Assembly: GCA_002440625.1 (NCBI GenBank)
Contig: DJUV01000290.1
Coordinates: forward strand, 1 to 22,172
DNA length: 22,172 bases
Direction: 5' to 3'
Origin: Rhodobacteraceae bacterium UBA6273
GTDB taxonomy: Bacteria > Pseudomonadota > Alphaproteobacteria > Rhodobacterales > Rhodobacteraceae
Position 1 is the stretch's first letter. Each line of letters begins with the position of its first letter. The notes beneath the pieces are model-generated. The model saw nothing but the letters and a program-made list of their open reading frames with translations, made no database searches and had not been told where the DNA came from. Positions 1 through 8,072 of this stretch are shown in pieces. A program made the translations under genes and the position numbers.

Positions 1-336
1 GGCGGCCAGCGCCAGCGCCTGTCGATCGCGCGGGCGATCCTCCGGCGGGGTGAGATCCTGCTTCTCGACGAGGCGACGAGTGCGCTTGACGCCACTTCGG
101 AAGCCTATGTGAAGGACGCCTTGAAGACCCTCACCGAAGGTGTCACGACCATCGTCATCGCCCACCGGCTTTCGACCATCATCGAGGCCGACCGGATCGT
201 CGTGATGGATCAGGGCCGGATCGTCGAATCCGGCACTGCGGCAGAGCTTCTGCAGGCGGACGGCATGTTCCGCGACCTCTTCCAGAAGCAGTTCGGCGGA
301 GCGGAGCTTGTGGGTCTGCCGGGGGCCGAGGAATAA
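1..336 (+). CDS. ABC exporter ATP-binding domain, C-terminal fragment (5' truncated by window)
   Basis: The reading frame is open from base 1 and ends at TAA 334-336, giving 111 residues of an ABC nucleotide-binding domain. Seen in order: the signature loop ([12 protein letters not shown], residues 1-12), Walker B with D-loop ([12 protein letters not shown], about 19-30), the H-loop (VIAHRLST) and a normal ABC C-terminus. This block is typical of ABCB/MsbA-type exporters, where the ATPase is fused behind a six-helix membrane domain; that part would lie upstream of the window. The substrate cannot be told from this fragment. Its stop is 10 bp from the stop of the convergent gene on the other strand, with no obvious terminator between them. 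The family is certain; exporter type is inferred from the motif style. Confidence 0.9.
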   Translation, partial: GGQRQRLSIARAILRRGEILLLDEATSALDATSEAYVKDALKTLTEGVTTIVIAHRLSTIIEADRIVVMDQGRIVESGTAAELLQADGMFRDLFQKQFGGAELVGLPGAEE

Positions 337-346
337 TCCCGCAGCG

Positions 347-1960
347 TCACACCCCGTCGTCGAAGGGAATGAAGCTTTCCGCGCTCGACCGCCGCCAGCG
401 CTTCAGATAGCCGAAACGCTCGTCATCCTCGCGCAGAAGGAACCCGACCGGCATGTAGGGAAAGACATCCTCGCCCGTCACCATGTCGCGGTCGTTCTCA
501 CGCATCATCAGGTGGTGTGGCAGGAAGCCGCTCGGGTGGGTCAGGCCGGCGGCGCCGGTCATGTCGCCCAAGGCCTTCATCGTGTTCTTGTGGAAATTGT
601 AGACCCGCTCGGCCTTGTCGGGCACAACAAGCGCGCGGTAGCGCTGCGGGTCCTGGGTGGTGACGCCGGTCGGGCAGTGGTTGGTGTGGCAGGCTTGGGC
701 CTGGATGCAGCCGATGGCGAACATGAATCCGCGCGCGGAATTGGCCCAGTCGGCGCCCAAGGCCAGCGCCTTGGCGATGTCGAAGGAATGGATCAGCTTG
801 GCCGAGGCGCCGATCCGGATCTGTTCCCTCAGGCCCGCGCCCCGCAGCGTGTTGTGGGCGAAGGTCAGCCCCTCGACCAGCGGCATCCCCATGTGGTTGG
901 CGAATTCGAGGGGGGCGGCGCCGGTGCCGCCTTCCTTGCCATCGACAACGATGAAATCCGGGGTGGTCCCGGTTTCCAGCATCGCCTTGACGATGCACAT
1001 GAACTCACGCCGGTGGCCGATGCAAAGCTTGAACCCGATGGGCTTGCCTTTGGCCAGCTCGCGCAGGCGCTGGATGAACTCCATCATCTCGATTGGCGTG
1101 GTGAAGGCGGAATGCGAGGCGGGGGACACGCAGTCCTGCCCCATCGGCACGCCGCGCGCCTCGGCGATTTCCTCACTGATCTTCGCTGCCGGCAGGACGC
1201 CGCCCTGACCGGGCTTGGCGCCCTGGCTCAGCTTCACCTCGATCATCTTCACCTGATCCCAGGCGGCGACCTCGGCGAACTTCTCGGCACTGAACGATCC
1301 ATCGTCGTTGCGGCATCCGAAATAGCCCGACCCGACCTCGAACACGATGTCGCCGCCGCCCTGGCGGTGATAGCGGCTGATGCCGCCCTCGCCGCTGTCA
1401 TGGTAGAACTTGCCCATCTTGGCGCCGGTGTTGAGCGCAAGGATGGCATTGGCCGAAAGCGCGCCAAAGCTCATCGCCGAGATGTTGTAGATCGAGGCGT
1501 CATAGGGCTGGGTGCAGGCCGGTCCGCCGATCAGCACGCGGAAATCGTGGTTCTCGATCTTCCTCGGACGGATCGAATGTGTCAGCCACTGGTAGCCGCC
1601 GTCATAGACCCGCTTCTTGGTGCCGAAGGGACGCTTGTCCTCGACGTTCTTGGCGCGCTGGTAGACGATGGCGCGGGCTTCGCGCGAGAAGGGGACTTCC
1701 TCCTCGTCCGACTCGATCAGGTACTGGCGGATCTCCGGACGGATCAGTTCGAAGAAATAGCGGATATGGCCCAGCACCGGATAGTTGCGCAGGACGGCGT
1801 GGTTGGACTGGGTGAGGTCGCGGAACCCCATGAACACCAGAAGGCCGAAAAGCACCGCCGGCAGCAGGTACCAGGCCGACCAGTAGACGCCGATGAGCGA
1901 CAAGAGGCAAAGCGCGATGCAAATAACGAACGGTGAAAACCGCAGGTAGGCGTTGAACAT
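347..1960 (-). CDS. membrane-anchored FMN-binding glutamate synthase-family protein (GltS domain 2 only)
   Basis: This 537-residue protein matches the central FMN/2-oxoglutarate domain of glutamate synthase (COG0069 type) and lacks both the N-terminal class II glutamine amidotransferase domain and the C-terminal GXGXG domain of full GltB. Two hydrophobic helices (about 8-25 and 28-46) should anchor it in the inner membrane. The barrel follows, with NISAMSFGALS (159-169), SGEGGISRYH (189-198) and VVDGKEGGTGAAP (338-350). Cysteines C418, C424 and C429 have the x5 and x4 spacing that binds the 3Fe-4S cluster in GltS, so it is probably redox-active. The true substrate of this stand-alone family is not known to me. 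The start ATG 1958-1960 is preferred over an in-frame extension to 2059 because AGGGAG lies 7 nt before it and the extension adds an unconserved-looking basic stretch. The gene is divergent from the marR operon and convergent with the ABC gene. Confidence 0.88.
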   Translation of the reverse strand: MFNAYLRFSPFVICIALCLLSLIGVYWSAWYLLPAVLFGLLVFMGFRDLTQSNHAVLRNYPVLGHIRYFFELIRPEIRQYLIESDEEEVPFSREARAIVYQRAKNVEDKRPFGTKKRVYDGGYQWLTHSIRPRKIENHDFRVLIGGPACTQPYDASIYNISAMSFGALSANAILALNTGAKMGKFYHDSGEGGISRYHRQGGGDIVFEVGSGYFGCRNDDGSFSAEKFAEVAAWDQVKMIEVKLSQGAKPGQGGVLPAAKISEEIAEARGVPMGQDCVSPASHSAFTTPIEMMEFIQRLRELAKGKPIGFKLCIGHRREFMCIVKAMLETGTTPDFIVVDGKEGGTGAAPLEFANHMGMPLVEGLTFAHNTLRGAGLREQIRIGASAKLIHSFDIAKALALGADWANSARGFMFAIGCIQAQACHTNHCPTGVTTQDPQRYRALVVPDKAERVYNFHKNTMKALGDMTGAAGLTHPSGFLPHHLMMRENDRDMVTGEDVFPYMPVGFLLREDDERFGYLKRWRRSSAESFIPFDDGV

Positions 1961-2040
1961 GTCATCTCCCTGGCCGGCGCCGCTTCGGCGGCTTCCTGTT
2001 CTGCCGCCCTGTTTCGCCCAGAATGCGGGCCGTCCGCAAT

Positions 2041-2054
2041 GGCTAGTCATAGCC
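2041..2054. promoter_or_regulatory. inverted repeat in the divergent promoter region
   Basis: GGCTA and TAGCC flank the 4-nt centre GTCA. The match continues outward as ATGG and CCAT if one extra base is allowed on the right arm (to 2059). It lies between the divergent glutamate-synthase-like gene and marR, so it is a candidate binding site for the MarR protein, but nothing proves binding. Confidence 0.3.
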
Positions 2055-2100
2055 GCCATGCATATTCCGCAGGGCTTGCCAGCGGGTTTTCGTTGAATAG

Positions 2101-2112
2101 TAAGCAGGCTTA
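2101..2112. promoter_or_regulatory. small palindrome before marR, possible autoregulatory operator
   Basis: TAAGC and GCTTA are perfect inverted arms around AG. They sit 16 nt before the ATG of the MarR gene, next to AT-rich sequence (TATATTAT, 2111-2118) that could be a -10 element. MarR proteins usually repress their own operons by binding short inverted repeats over the promoter, which fits this position. The arms are short, so chance occurrence is possible. Confidence 0.35.
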
Positions 2113-2127
2113 TATTATGTGACGCTT

Positions 2128-2604
2128 ATGAAATGCGAAAACACCAACACCCTCGGCTTTCTCCTCCATGACGCGACGCGGCTGATCCGGCGCCGGTTCG
2201 AGTTGCGCGGCCAGGCATTCGGCCTCTCGTCGGCGCAATGGCGGCTTCTGGTGCATCTCGTCCGCGAAGGTTCGGCCTCGCAGGCGCGGATTGCCGAGCT
2301 GCTGGAGATCGAGCCGATCAGCGTTTCGCGACTGGTCGACCGGATGGAGCAGGCGGGCTGGGTCGAACGCGGAACCGATCCGAACGACCGCCGCGTCCGG
2401 CTTCTTCGCCCAAGCGAACGGGCGGTCGGCGCCTTCGCCGAGGTCAAGGCGGTCGCGGGCGAGATCTACGAACAGGCGCTTGAAGGGCTCAGCGCAGAGG
2501 AACGGGAAATTCTGATGCGCGGCCTTGCACTGGTGACGGCAAACCTGACCAAGACGGAATGCGCGGAAGCGGAGCAGGCGGATATGAAGGGGTCGGCAGC
2601 ATGA
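2128..2604 (+). CDS. MarR-family transcriptional regulator
   Basis: This 158-residue winged-helix regulator has the MarR layout: an N-terminal helix (LGFLLHDATRLIRRRFE), a helix-turn-helix with recognition helix around PISVSRLVDRMEQAGWVER, and the wing motif DPNDRRVRLL, matching the family's DxRxxR signature. It probably represses the emrAB-like pump genes behind it and responds to a toxic small molecule. The ATG at 2128 was chosen; GTG at 2119 is an in-frame alternative adding three residues. Neither has a convincing Shine-Dalgarno sequence, and a TATTAT box at 2113-2118 would put transcription start almost at the ATG, so a leaderless or near-leaderless mRNA is possible. Its TGA overlaps the next start codon (ATGA, 2601-2604), which indicates translational coupling. 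Confidence 0.9.
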   Translation: MKCENTNTLGFLLHDATRLIRRRFELRGQAFGLSSAQWRLLVHLVREGSASQARIAELLEIEPISVSRLVDRMEQAGWVERGTDPNDRRVRLLRPSERAVGAFAEVKAVAGEIYEQALEGLSAEEREILMRGLALVTANLTKTECAEAEQADMKGSAA

Positions 2605-3731
2605 ATGCGATCACAAGCAAGAGGGCAGCGGAAGCAGGCGCAGCACCGGCGGTCACGCTTGATCCGCCACCTGTCGCGGCGCCGAAACGCAACCTCAGGC
2701 GTCTTGCACTGATGCTGTCGCTGCCTGTCCTTCTCGCGGCTGGGGGCGGATATGTCTGGCTCACCGGCGGGCGCTATGAGACGACCGAGAACGCGAGCCT
2801 GCAGCAGGGCAGGGTGTCTGTCAGCGCCGCCGTCGAAGGCCGCGTGACCGAAGTGATGGTGCGTGACGACATGGTGGTGAAGGCGGGCGATCCTCTGTTC
2901 CAGATCGACCCGCGGCCCTTCCGGATCGCGCTCGATCAGGCCGATGCAGCCCTTGCCTCCGCGCGGCTCAACGTGCGGCAGTTGCAGGCGGCCTATGCGC
3001 AATCGCAGGCCGCCGCCGAAACCGCCGCCAATGATGTCGCCTACTTCCAGACCCAATACGACCGCCAGCATGAGCTTCTGGGCCGCGGTGTCGCGACGCA
3101 GACATCGCTCGACGATGCCGGGCGCAACCTCCACAATGCCGAGGAAGCCAAGGTCGGCGCCGATCAGGCGATCAACCGCGCGCTCGCAGCCCTCGGCGGC
3201 AAGGCCGATGGCGAGATCGACAGCCATCCGTCCGTGCTGGCCGCCCTTGCCGCGCGCGAACAGGCTGAGTTCGACCTCAAGCGCTCGCTTGTCGTTGCCC
3301 CCGGCGATGGCATCATCGCCCAGGCCGAGGCCTTCCGCGCCGGCGGCTACGTCAACCCCGGCGCGCCGCTTTTTGCGCTGGTGGAAACCGGCGACACCTG
3401 GCTTGACGCCAATTTCAAGGAAACCCAGATCGGCGGGATGCAGGTTGGCCAGCCGGCGACGGTTGAATTCGACACCTTCCCCGGCCGTGAGTTCGAGGCC
3501 CATGTCAGCGCCATCGGTGCCGGGACGGGGGCAGAGTTCTCGTTGATCCCGGCGCAGAACGCCACCGGCAACTGGGTCAAGGTCACCCAGCGCATCCCGG
3601 TGCGGCTGACGCTCGACCCCGCCGAGGGCCTGCCCGATCTCCGCATGGGGATGAGCGCCACGGTCACGGTCGATACCGCGACGCCCGCAGGGTCCGCCGC
3701 AGCGGCCGAACCCGCCGCCCGGGTCAACTGA
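2601..3731 (+). CDS. HlyD/EmrA-family membrane fusion (periplasmic adaptor) protein
   Basis: This 376-residue adaptor has a cytoplasmic N-terminus, one membrane helix (about 34-55), a first lipoyl half (VSAAVEGRVTEVMV, then AGDPLFQIDPRPF), an alanine-rich coiled-coil hairpin (about 108-200), a second lipoyl half (VVAPGDGIIAQ) and a beta-barrel ending in LIPAQNATGNWVKVTQRIPVRL-like sequence, highly typical of EmrA. EmrA trimers join an inner-membrane MFS pump to an outer-membrane TolC-like channel; no channel gene is in the window, so one must be supplied from elsewhere. The ATG at 2601 is chosen because AAGGGG precedes it and it overlaps the marR stop; an upstream in-frame start at 2559 would lie inside marR. 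The next gene starts 8 bp after the stop. Confidence 0.92.
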   Translation: MNAITSKRAAEAGAAPAVTLDPPPVAAPKRNLRRLALMLSLPVLLAAGGGYVWLTGGRYETTENASLQQGRVSVSAAVEGRVTEVMVRDDMVVKAGDPLFQIDPRPFRIALDQADAALASARLNVRQLQAAYAQSQAAAETAANDVAYFQTQYDRQHELLGRGVATQTSLDDAGRNLHNAEEAKVGADQAINRALAALGGKADGEIDSHPSVLAALAAREQAEFDLKRSLVVAPGDGIIAQAEAFRAGGYVNPGAPLFALVETGDTWLDANFKETQIGGMQVGQPATVEFDTFPGREFEAHVSAIGAGTGAEFSLIPAQNATGNWVKVTQRIPVRLTLDPAEGLPDLRMGMSATVTVDTATPAGSAAAAEPAARVN

Positions 3732-3739
3732 GCGCGATC

Positions 3740-5284
3740 ATGTCAGCGGCGGCGACCGGCGCGGTCGATTACACCAAGACGCCTCACAGGGGCCTCATCA
3801 CCATCTCGATCATGCTCGGGACAGTGATGCAGGTGCTCGACACCACCATCGCCAACGTGGCGCTGCCGTCGATGACCGGGGACCTCGGCGCCTCGCCCGA
3901 CTCGATCAACTGGGTCCTGACCTCCTACATCGTCGCCGCAGCGATCATGACGCCGGTGTCGGGCTGGATCGCCGACCGCATCGGGCGGAAGGAGTTCTTC
4001 CTCATCTCCATCGCCGGTTTCGTCGCCGCCTCGGTCGCCTGCGCCGGCGCCTGGAGCCTCACGTCGATGGTGGCCTTCCGGCTGTTGCAGGGCGTCTTCG
4101 GCGCGGCCATCGTGCCCCTGTCGCAAACCTTCCTTCTCGACATCAACCCGCGCGAAAGGCACGGGCAGGCGATGGCGATGTGGGGCGCGGGGATCATGGT
4201 CGGCCCGATCATTGGCCCGACCCTCGGCGGTTGGCTCACGGAAAGCTATGACTGGCGCTGGGTCTTCCTCATCAACCTGCCCATCGGCATCGTCGCCCTT
4301 CTCGGCTGCGCGACCTATCTGCCCAGCATGCCGAAGCGCCTTCGGGGCTTCGACTTCTTTGGCTTTGCCATGCTCAGCCTTGGCATCGGTGCCTTGCAAC
4401 TGATGCTCGACCGGGGCGGCGAAGTCGACTGGTTCAGCGCGACGGAGATCTGGCTTGAACTTGCGCTGGCGCTTTCCGGCCTCTGGATCTTCGTCATCCA
4501 CATCACCACCGCAAAGCAGCCCTTCGTCGATCCGAAGATGTTCGCCGACCGCAACTTCGCCACTTCGCTGATCTTCATCTTCATTATCGGGGTGATCCTG
4601 CTGGCAAGCCTCGCGCTTTTGCCGCCGATGCTGTCGCGGATCTACGGCTACCCGACGATCACCACCGGCTTCGTCATGGCGCCGCGCGGCGTCGGCACGA
4701 TGATCTCGATGCTGCTCGTGGGGCGGCTGGTGCGCACCGTCGATGCCCGCATTCTGGTGATGAGCGGCCTCATGCTGACCTCCGCATCGCTCTACATGAT
4801 GATGGGCTTCAGCCCCGGCATGGATGAGACGCCGATCATCACCAGCGGCATCGTACAGGGGCTTGGCCTCGGCCTTGTCTTCGTGCCACTCTCGACGCTC
4901 GCCTTCTCGACGCTGGAGATGCGGTTTCGCGCCGATGCGACGGCCTTCTTCAGCCTCGTGCGCAACATCGGCTCGTCGATTGGCATCTCTGTCGTCTCGG
5001 TCCTTCTGACGCGCAACACGCAAATCAACCATGCCGAGATGGCGGCGGCGCTGACGCCCTTCAATCCGGTTCTGGCCCGCGCCTTGCCCGGCGCAGTCGC
5101 CGGCGATCCGGCGGCGCTGGTGCGGCTTGACGGGATGGTGAACACCCAGGCGCTGATGGTCAGCTACGTGAACGACTTCAAATTCATGTTCGTCATCACG
5201 CTTGCGGCCATGTGCCTGGCACTTTTCCTCAGGAGCCCGCCAAGGGATGGCGCGGCACCGCAAGCGGCGGCAATGGCGGAATAG
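3740..5284 (+). CDS. DHA2-family MFS multidrug efflux transporter (EmrB-like)
   Basis: This 514-residue membrane protein is of the 14-helix drug:H+ antiporter family 2 (EmrB/QacA). Seen motifs: LDTTIANVALP in helix 1 (33-43), motif A GWIADRIGRK between helices 2 and 3 (75-84), a conserved arginine helix RLLQGVFGA (114-122) and the antiporter motif C GIMVGPIIGPTLGG (151-164), followed by WRWVFLINLPIG. It exports toxic or amphipathic compounds using proton-motive force, working with the adaptor encoded just upstream. The operon order regulator-adaptor-pump is the classical emrRAB layout. The substrate cannot be told. There is no strong ribosome-binding site, so translation is probably coupled to the adaptor gene 8 bp upstream. 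The C-terminus is complete. Confidence 0.93.
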   Translation: MSAAATGAVDYTKTPHRGLITISIMLGTVMQVLDTTIANVALPSMTGDLGASPDSINWVLTSYIVAAAIMTPVSGWIADRIGRKEFFLISIAGFVAASVACAGAWSLTSMVAFRLLQGVFGAAIVPLSQTFLLDINPRERHGQAMAMWGAGIMVGPIIGPTLGGWLTESYDWRWVFLINLPIGIVALLGCATYLPSMPKRLRGFDFFGFAMLSLGIGALQLMLDRGGEVDWFSATEIWLELALALSGLWIFVIHITTAKQPFVDPKMFADRNFATSLIFIFIIGVILLASLALLPPMLSRIYGYPTITTGFVMAPRGVGTMISMLLVGRLVRTVDARILVMSGLMLTSASLYMMMGFSPGMDETPIITSGIVQGLGLGLVFVPLSTLAFSTLEMRFRADATAFFSLVRNIGSSIGISVVSVLLTRNTQINHAEMAAALTPFNPVLARALPGAVAGDPAALVRLDGMVNTQALMVSYVNDFKFMFVITLAAMCLALFLRSPPRDGAAPQAAAMAE

Positions 5285-5290
5285 CGCGGC

Positions 5291-5314
5291 TCGCCCGCCC
5301 CTCAGGGCAGGCGA
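5291..5314. terminator. stem-loop between convergent genes, possible bidirectional terminator
   Basis: TCGCCCGCCC (5291-5300) pairs with GGGCAGGCGA (5305-5314) with one mismatch around the loop CTCA, which contains the stop codon of the minus-strand gene. It lies just behind the emrB-like stop at 5284, so the two convergent genes share it. No T-run follows on either strand, so this is not a textbook intrinsic terminator. Confidence 0.4.
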
Positions 5315-6885
5315 ACCTCGATCAGGCTTGGCATCGCCGCTGCCGCCCGTTCCAACGCTGCTTTCAGGCCCTCCACGCCGTCAAGCGCCTCCGCCGGCAT
5401 GCCGTAGGCCTTCGCGACCGCTGCGAAATCCGGCGCGCTCGGGCGGACGCCGACAGGGGTGATGCGGTTCTGGATCATGTAGCTTTCGATCTCGCCGTAG
5501 CCCGTATTGTTCCAGACAAGGAAGATCACGCGGGCTTTCTCGTCCACCGCCGCACCAATGTCGGACAGGCAGAACTGAAAGCCGCCGTCGCCGACGAGGC
5601 AGACGACCGGACGCCCGTCGGGATCGGCCAGCGCCGCGCCGATGGCCGCGGAGGGGCCGTAGCCGAGCGAGCCGAAGCCGGTCGCGGCGTTGAACCAGGC
5701 GCCGGGGCGGCTGATCTCGGCGTAGTAGTTGCCGGCGTAGACGAGCTGGGTCGAGTCGCCGACGATGGCCGCGCCGGGCAGGGCGGCGGTGATGGTGCGG
5801 ATCACCTCGACCTCACCCTTCATCTTCGCGCTGAGCCCGTCGAACGCCGCCTTGCGCGCCGCCGCTGCCCGCGCAGCACCGGTTGCCCGAACCGGACCAA
5901 GCCGCGCGGCCAAGGCTTCCAGCCCCTTTTCCGCATCGGCAATAATCACCGCCTCGGCCACCGCGCCGCGCGTCGCCTGAAGCGCGTCCACGTCGATGCG
6001 GATCAGCCGGGCCATTTTCGGCAGCTTGCCGTCGAGATCAATGTCGTAGTCGGTCGGCCCAATCTGCGTTCCGACCGCGATCACCAGATCGGAGGCGGCG
6101 ATCAGATCGCGCACCGGACCGCGTGAGGGCGAGGCGGGCACTTCCAGCGGATGCCCGGCCAACAGGCCACGCCCATTGACGGTGGTGACAACCGGCGCGT
6201 CGAGATGCTCGGCAAGTCGACGAAGCGCTGCATCCGCATGTTTCGCCCCACCGCCGGCGAGGATGACCGGCGCGCGGGCCGGGGCGGCCAGTGCTGCGGC
6301 GGCCTCCACCTCGGCCGCACCCGGTTCGCGCGAGGGCAGCGGGAGCGGGCGGTAGGGGGCGAGGTCGATCACCTCCGACATCACGTCGATCGGCACTTCG
6401 ATATGAACCGGTCCGGGGCGGGCGGAAAGCATCGCCGCGAAGGCGCGGTCAAGGACGGCCGGAAGGTCGGCGCCGTTCAGAAGCGTATGGGTGTAAAGCG
6501 CCACCGTCCGCATCATCCCGGCCTGATCGGGCAGCTCATGCAGATGCCCCACCTCGTTCCCGAGCGTGGCCCGGCGGTTGACGCCGGAAATCACCAGCAT
6601 TGGGATCGAATCCGCCCGCGCCTGACCCATCGCGGTGATCACATTGGTCAGCCCCGGCCCGGTGATGAGGAAACAGACCCCCGGCTTCCCGGCGACGCGG
6701 GCATAGCCATCGGCCATGAACCCCGCCGAGCCTTCGTGGCGCGGCGTGACATGGCGGATCTTCGAGGTGGCAAGACCCCGGTACAGTTCCACCGTATGGA
6801 CGCCGGGAATGCCGAAGACGGTATCGACCCCGCGCGCCTCCAGAAGGTCGACGAGATGTTCGCCGACGGTTTTCCGAGTGCTCAT
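5302..6885 (-). CDS. aruI: ThDP-dependent decarboxylase, AruI-like (5-guanidino-2-oxopentanoate decarboxylase)
   Basis: This 527-residue thiamine-diphosphate enzyme has the acetolactate-synthase fold. The N-terminal domain starts GIPGVHTVELYRGL and carries the cofactor-activating glutamate E51 (TPRHEGSAGFMADGYARV). The C-terminal ThDP motif is GDG at 432-434 with the paired asparagines N459/N460 about 26 residues on. The wording of the N-terminus and the aminotransferase gene beside it point to AruI, which decarboxylates 2-ketoarginine to 4-guanidinobutyraldehyde in the arginine transaminase pathway. A general acetolactate-synthase-like 2-keto acid decarboxylase remains possible. A strong AAGGAGG lies 7 nt before the ATG, inside the end of the upstream gene, and the two overlap by 4 bp (ATGA). 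Downstream pathway genes (guanidinobutyraldehyde dehydrogenase, guanidinobutyrase) are not in the window. Confidence 0.8.
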   Translation of the reverse strand: MSTRKTVGEHLVDLLEARGVDTVFGIPGVHTVELYRGLATSKIRHVTPRHEGSAGFMADGYARVAGKPGVCFLITGPGLTNVITAMGQARADSIPMLVISGVNRRATLGNEVGHLHELPDQAGMMRTVALYTHTLLNGADLPAVLDRAFAAMLSARPGPVHIEVPIDVMSEVIDLAPYRPLPLPSREPGAAEVEAAAALAAPARAPVILAGGGAKHADAALRRLAEHLDAPVVTTVNGRGLLAGHPLEVPASPSRGPVRDLIAASDLVIAVGTQIGPTDYDIDLDGKLPKMARLIRIDVDALQATRGAVAEAVIIADAEKGLEALAARLGPVRATGAARAAAARKAAFDGLSAKMKGEVEVIRTITAALPGAAIVGDSTQLVYAGNYYAEISRPGAWFNAATGFGSLGYGPSAAIGAALADPDGRPVVCLVGDGGFQFCLSDIGAAVDEKARVIFLVWNNTGYGEIESYMIQNRITPVGVRPSAPDFAAVAKAYGMPAEALDGVEGLKAALERAAAAMPSLIEVRLP

Positions 6886-8072
6886 TCTGCGACCTCCTTC
6901 AGGCCTTGCGCCACCGCAAAGCGGGCGATCCGGCGGCAGGCCTCGGCCAGCACCGCATCGGGGACGGTCAGGCTGAGGCGGATGAAACCGGCGGCCTCTG
7001 CGCCGAAGGATGATCCCGGCATCACTGCGACTTCCTCGGCCTCAAGCAGCCCGCGCGCGAAGGCATCGCCATTCAGGCCGCTGCCACGCACCTCGATCAG
7101 GATGAACATCCCCGCTTCGGGCGGCAGCGCCTTCAGCGCGGGGCAGGGCGCCACCGCGTCGGAGACGATCTTCGCCCGCCGCCGGTAGGCATCGCGCAGA
7201 AGCGCTGCCGTCGGAATGTCATGCGTCAGGGCATGGGCTGCCATGTCGGCGATGAAGGGCTGGCCGCCGAAAAGCATCATCTCCGACACCGGCAGGAGCT
7301 TTTCGCAGAACTCCGCCGGCCCGATGGCCCAACCGCTTCGGAACCCCGGTGCGGCGTGGGATTTCGAGATGGAGGAAACGACGATGGTCCGCTCGGCCAG
7401 ATCGACCATATCGAAGGGCGAGGCGAAGGTGCCGCTGAGGATCAGTTCCTCATAAACCTCGTCCGAAACGATCCAGAGGCCGTGCTTGCGGCAGACTGCG
7501 CCAATCTCGGCAATCTCGGCGGCGGTCAGCACCGCGCCGGTCGGATTATGCGGCGTGTTGAGGAGGAGGACCTTGGTTTCCGGCGTGATCGCCGCCTCAA
7601 GATCGGCGGCCTGAAGGTGGAAGCCCTTCTCGGCCCGCGTCGGTACTGGCACGATGGCCGCGCCCGTTGCGCGCACCACGCCTTCGTAGGTCGCGTAATA
7701 GGGATCGGGGATCAGGACGGCATCGCCCGCCTCCACCAGCCCGGTCATCACCGCGTAAAGCGCCGATTGCGTACCGGGAAAGCTGAGGACCTGATCGGTG
7801 CCGATCTTGCGCCCGGTGCGGCGGCTGTACTTGGCGGCAAGTGCCGCCAGAAGCGCCGGTTCCCCCCGGCCAGTGGAATAGCGCGTCCGGCCCGCCCGCA
7901 TCGCCGCCGCGCAGACGTCGAGAAGGACGGGATCGGTCGGAATGTCCGGCTCGCCGATGGTCAGTTCGATCACATCGCGGCCCTCGGCCTTCATCTTGCG
8001 GGCGCGGAAATGCACCTCCCACTTGCCGGAGCCAAGGCCCGCAAGCCGTTCGGTGATGGAAGCATAGGTCAT
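6882..8072 (-). CDS. aruH: PLP-dependent aminotransferase class I/II, AruH-like (arginine:pyruvate transaminase)
   Basis: This 396-residue fold-type I aminotransferase shows the usual landmarks: SFPGTQSALYAV (cofactor phosphate region), DPYYATYEG, the NTPHNPTGAVL asparagine motif, SDEVYEEL, the PLP-binding lysine K237 in SSISKSHAAPGFRSGW, and a late substrate-carboxylate arginine in GFIRLSLTV. The N-terminal stretch ITERLAGLGSGKWEVHFRA resembles the start of Pseudomonas AruH as I remember it, and the neighbour is an AruI-like decarboxylase. The predicted reaction is L-arginine + pyruvate to 2-ketoarginine + alanine in the cytosol. Substrate preference cannot be fixed by eye; another basic or aromatic amino acid is conceivable. 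GAGGAG precedes the ATG by 8 nt. The start overlaps the regulator's stop by 4 bp and the stop overlaps the next start by 4 bp, so the three genes form one translationally coupled unit. Confidence 0.8.
   Translation of the reverse strand: MTYASITERLAGLGSGKWEVHFRARKMKAEGRDVIELTIGEPDIPTDPVLLDVCAAAMRAGRTRYSTGRGEPALLAALAAKYSRRTGRKIGTDQVLSFPGTQSALYAVMTGLVEAGDAVLIPDPYYATYEGVVRATGAAIVPVPTRAEKGFHLQAADLEAAITPETKVLLLNTPHNPTGAVLTAAEIAEIGAVCRKHGLWIVSDEVYEELILSGTFASPFDMVDLAERTIVVSSISKSHAAPGFRSGWAIGPAEFCEKLLPVSEMMLFGGQPFIADMAAHALTHDIPTAALLRDAYRRRAKIVSDAVAPCPALKALPPEAGMFILIEVRGSGLNGDAFARGLLEAEEVAVMPGSSFGAEAAGFIRLSLTVPDAVLAEACRRIARFAVAQGLKEVAE

Noticed and set aside
308..1936. Long plus-strand open frame (542 codons) opposite the glutamate-synthase-like gene
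   Set aside because: The minus-strand gene has cofactor and Fe-S motifs; the antisense frame has only H/R/A/G-rich low-complexity sequence and begins within the ABC gene. Long antisense frames are expected at this GC content.
3743..5263. 506-codon minus-strand frame opposite the EmrB-like gene
   Set aside because: Extremely rich in R, H, D, E and G with no domain, while the plus strand encodes a clear MFS transporter.
5212..6126. Plus-strand frames opposite the aruI-like gene
   Set aside because: They begin inside the EmrB-like gene and carry no motif; the minus-strand ThDP enzyme is complete with E51 and GDG...NN.
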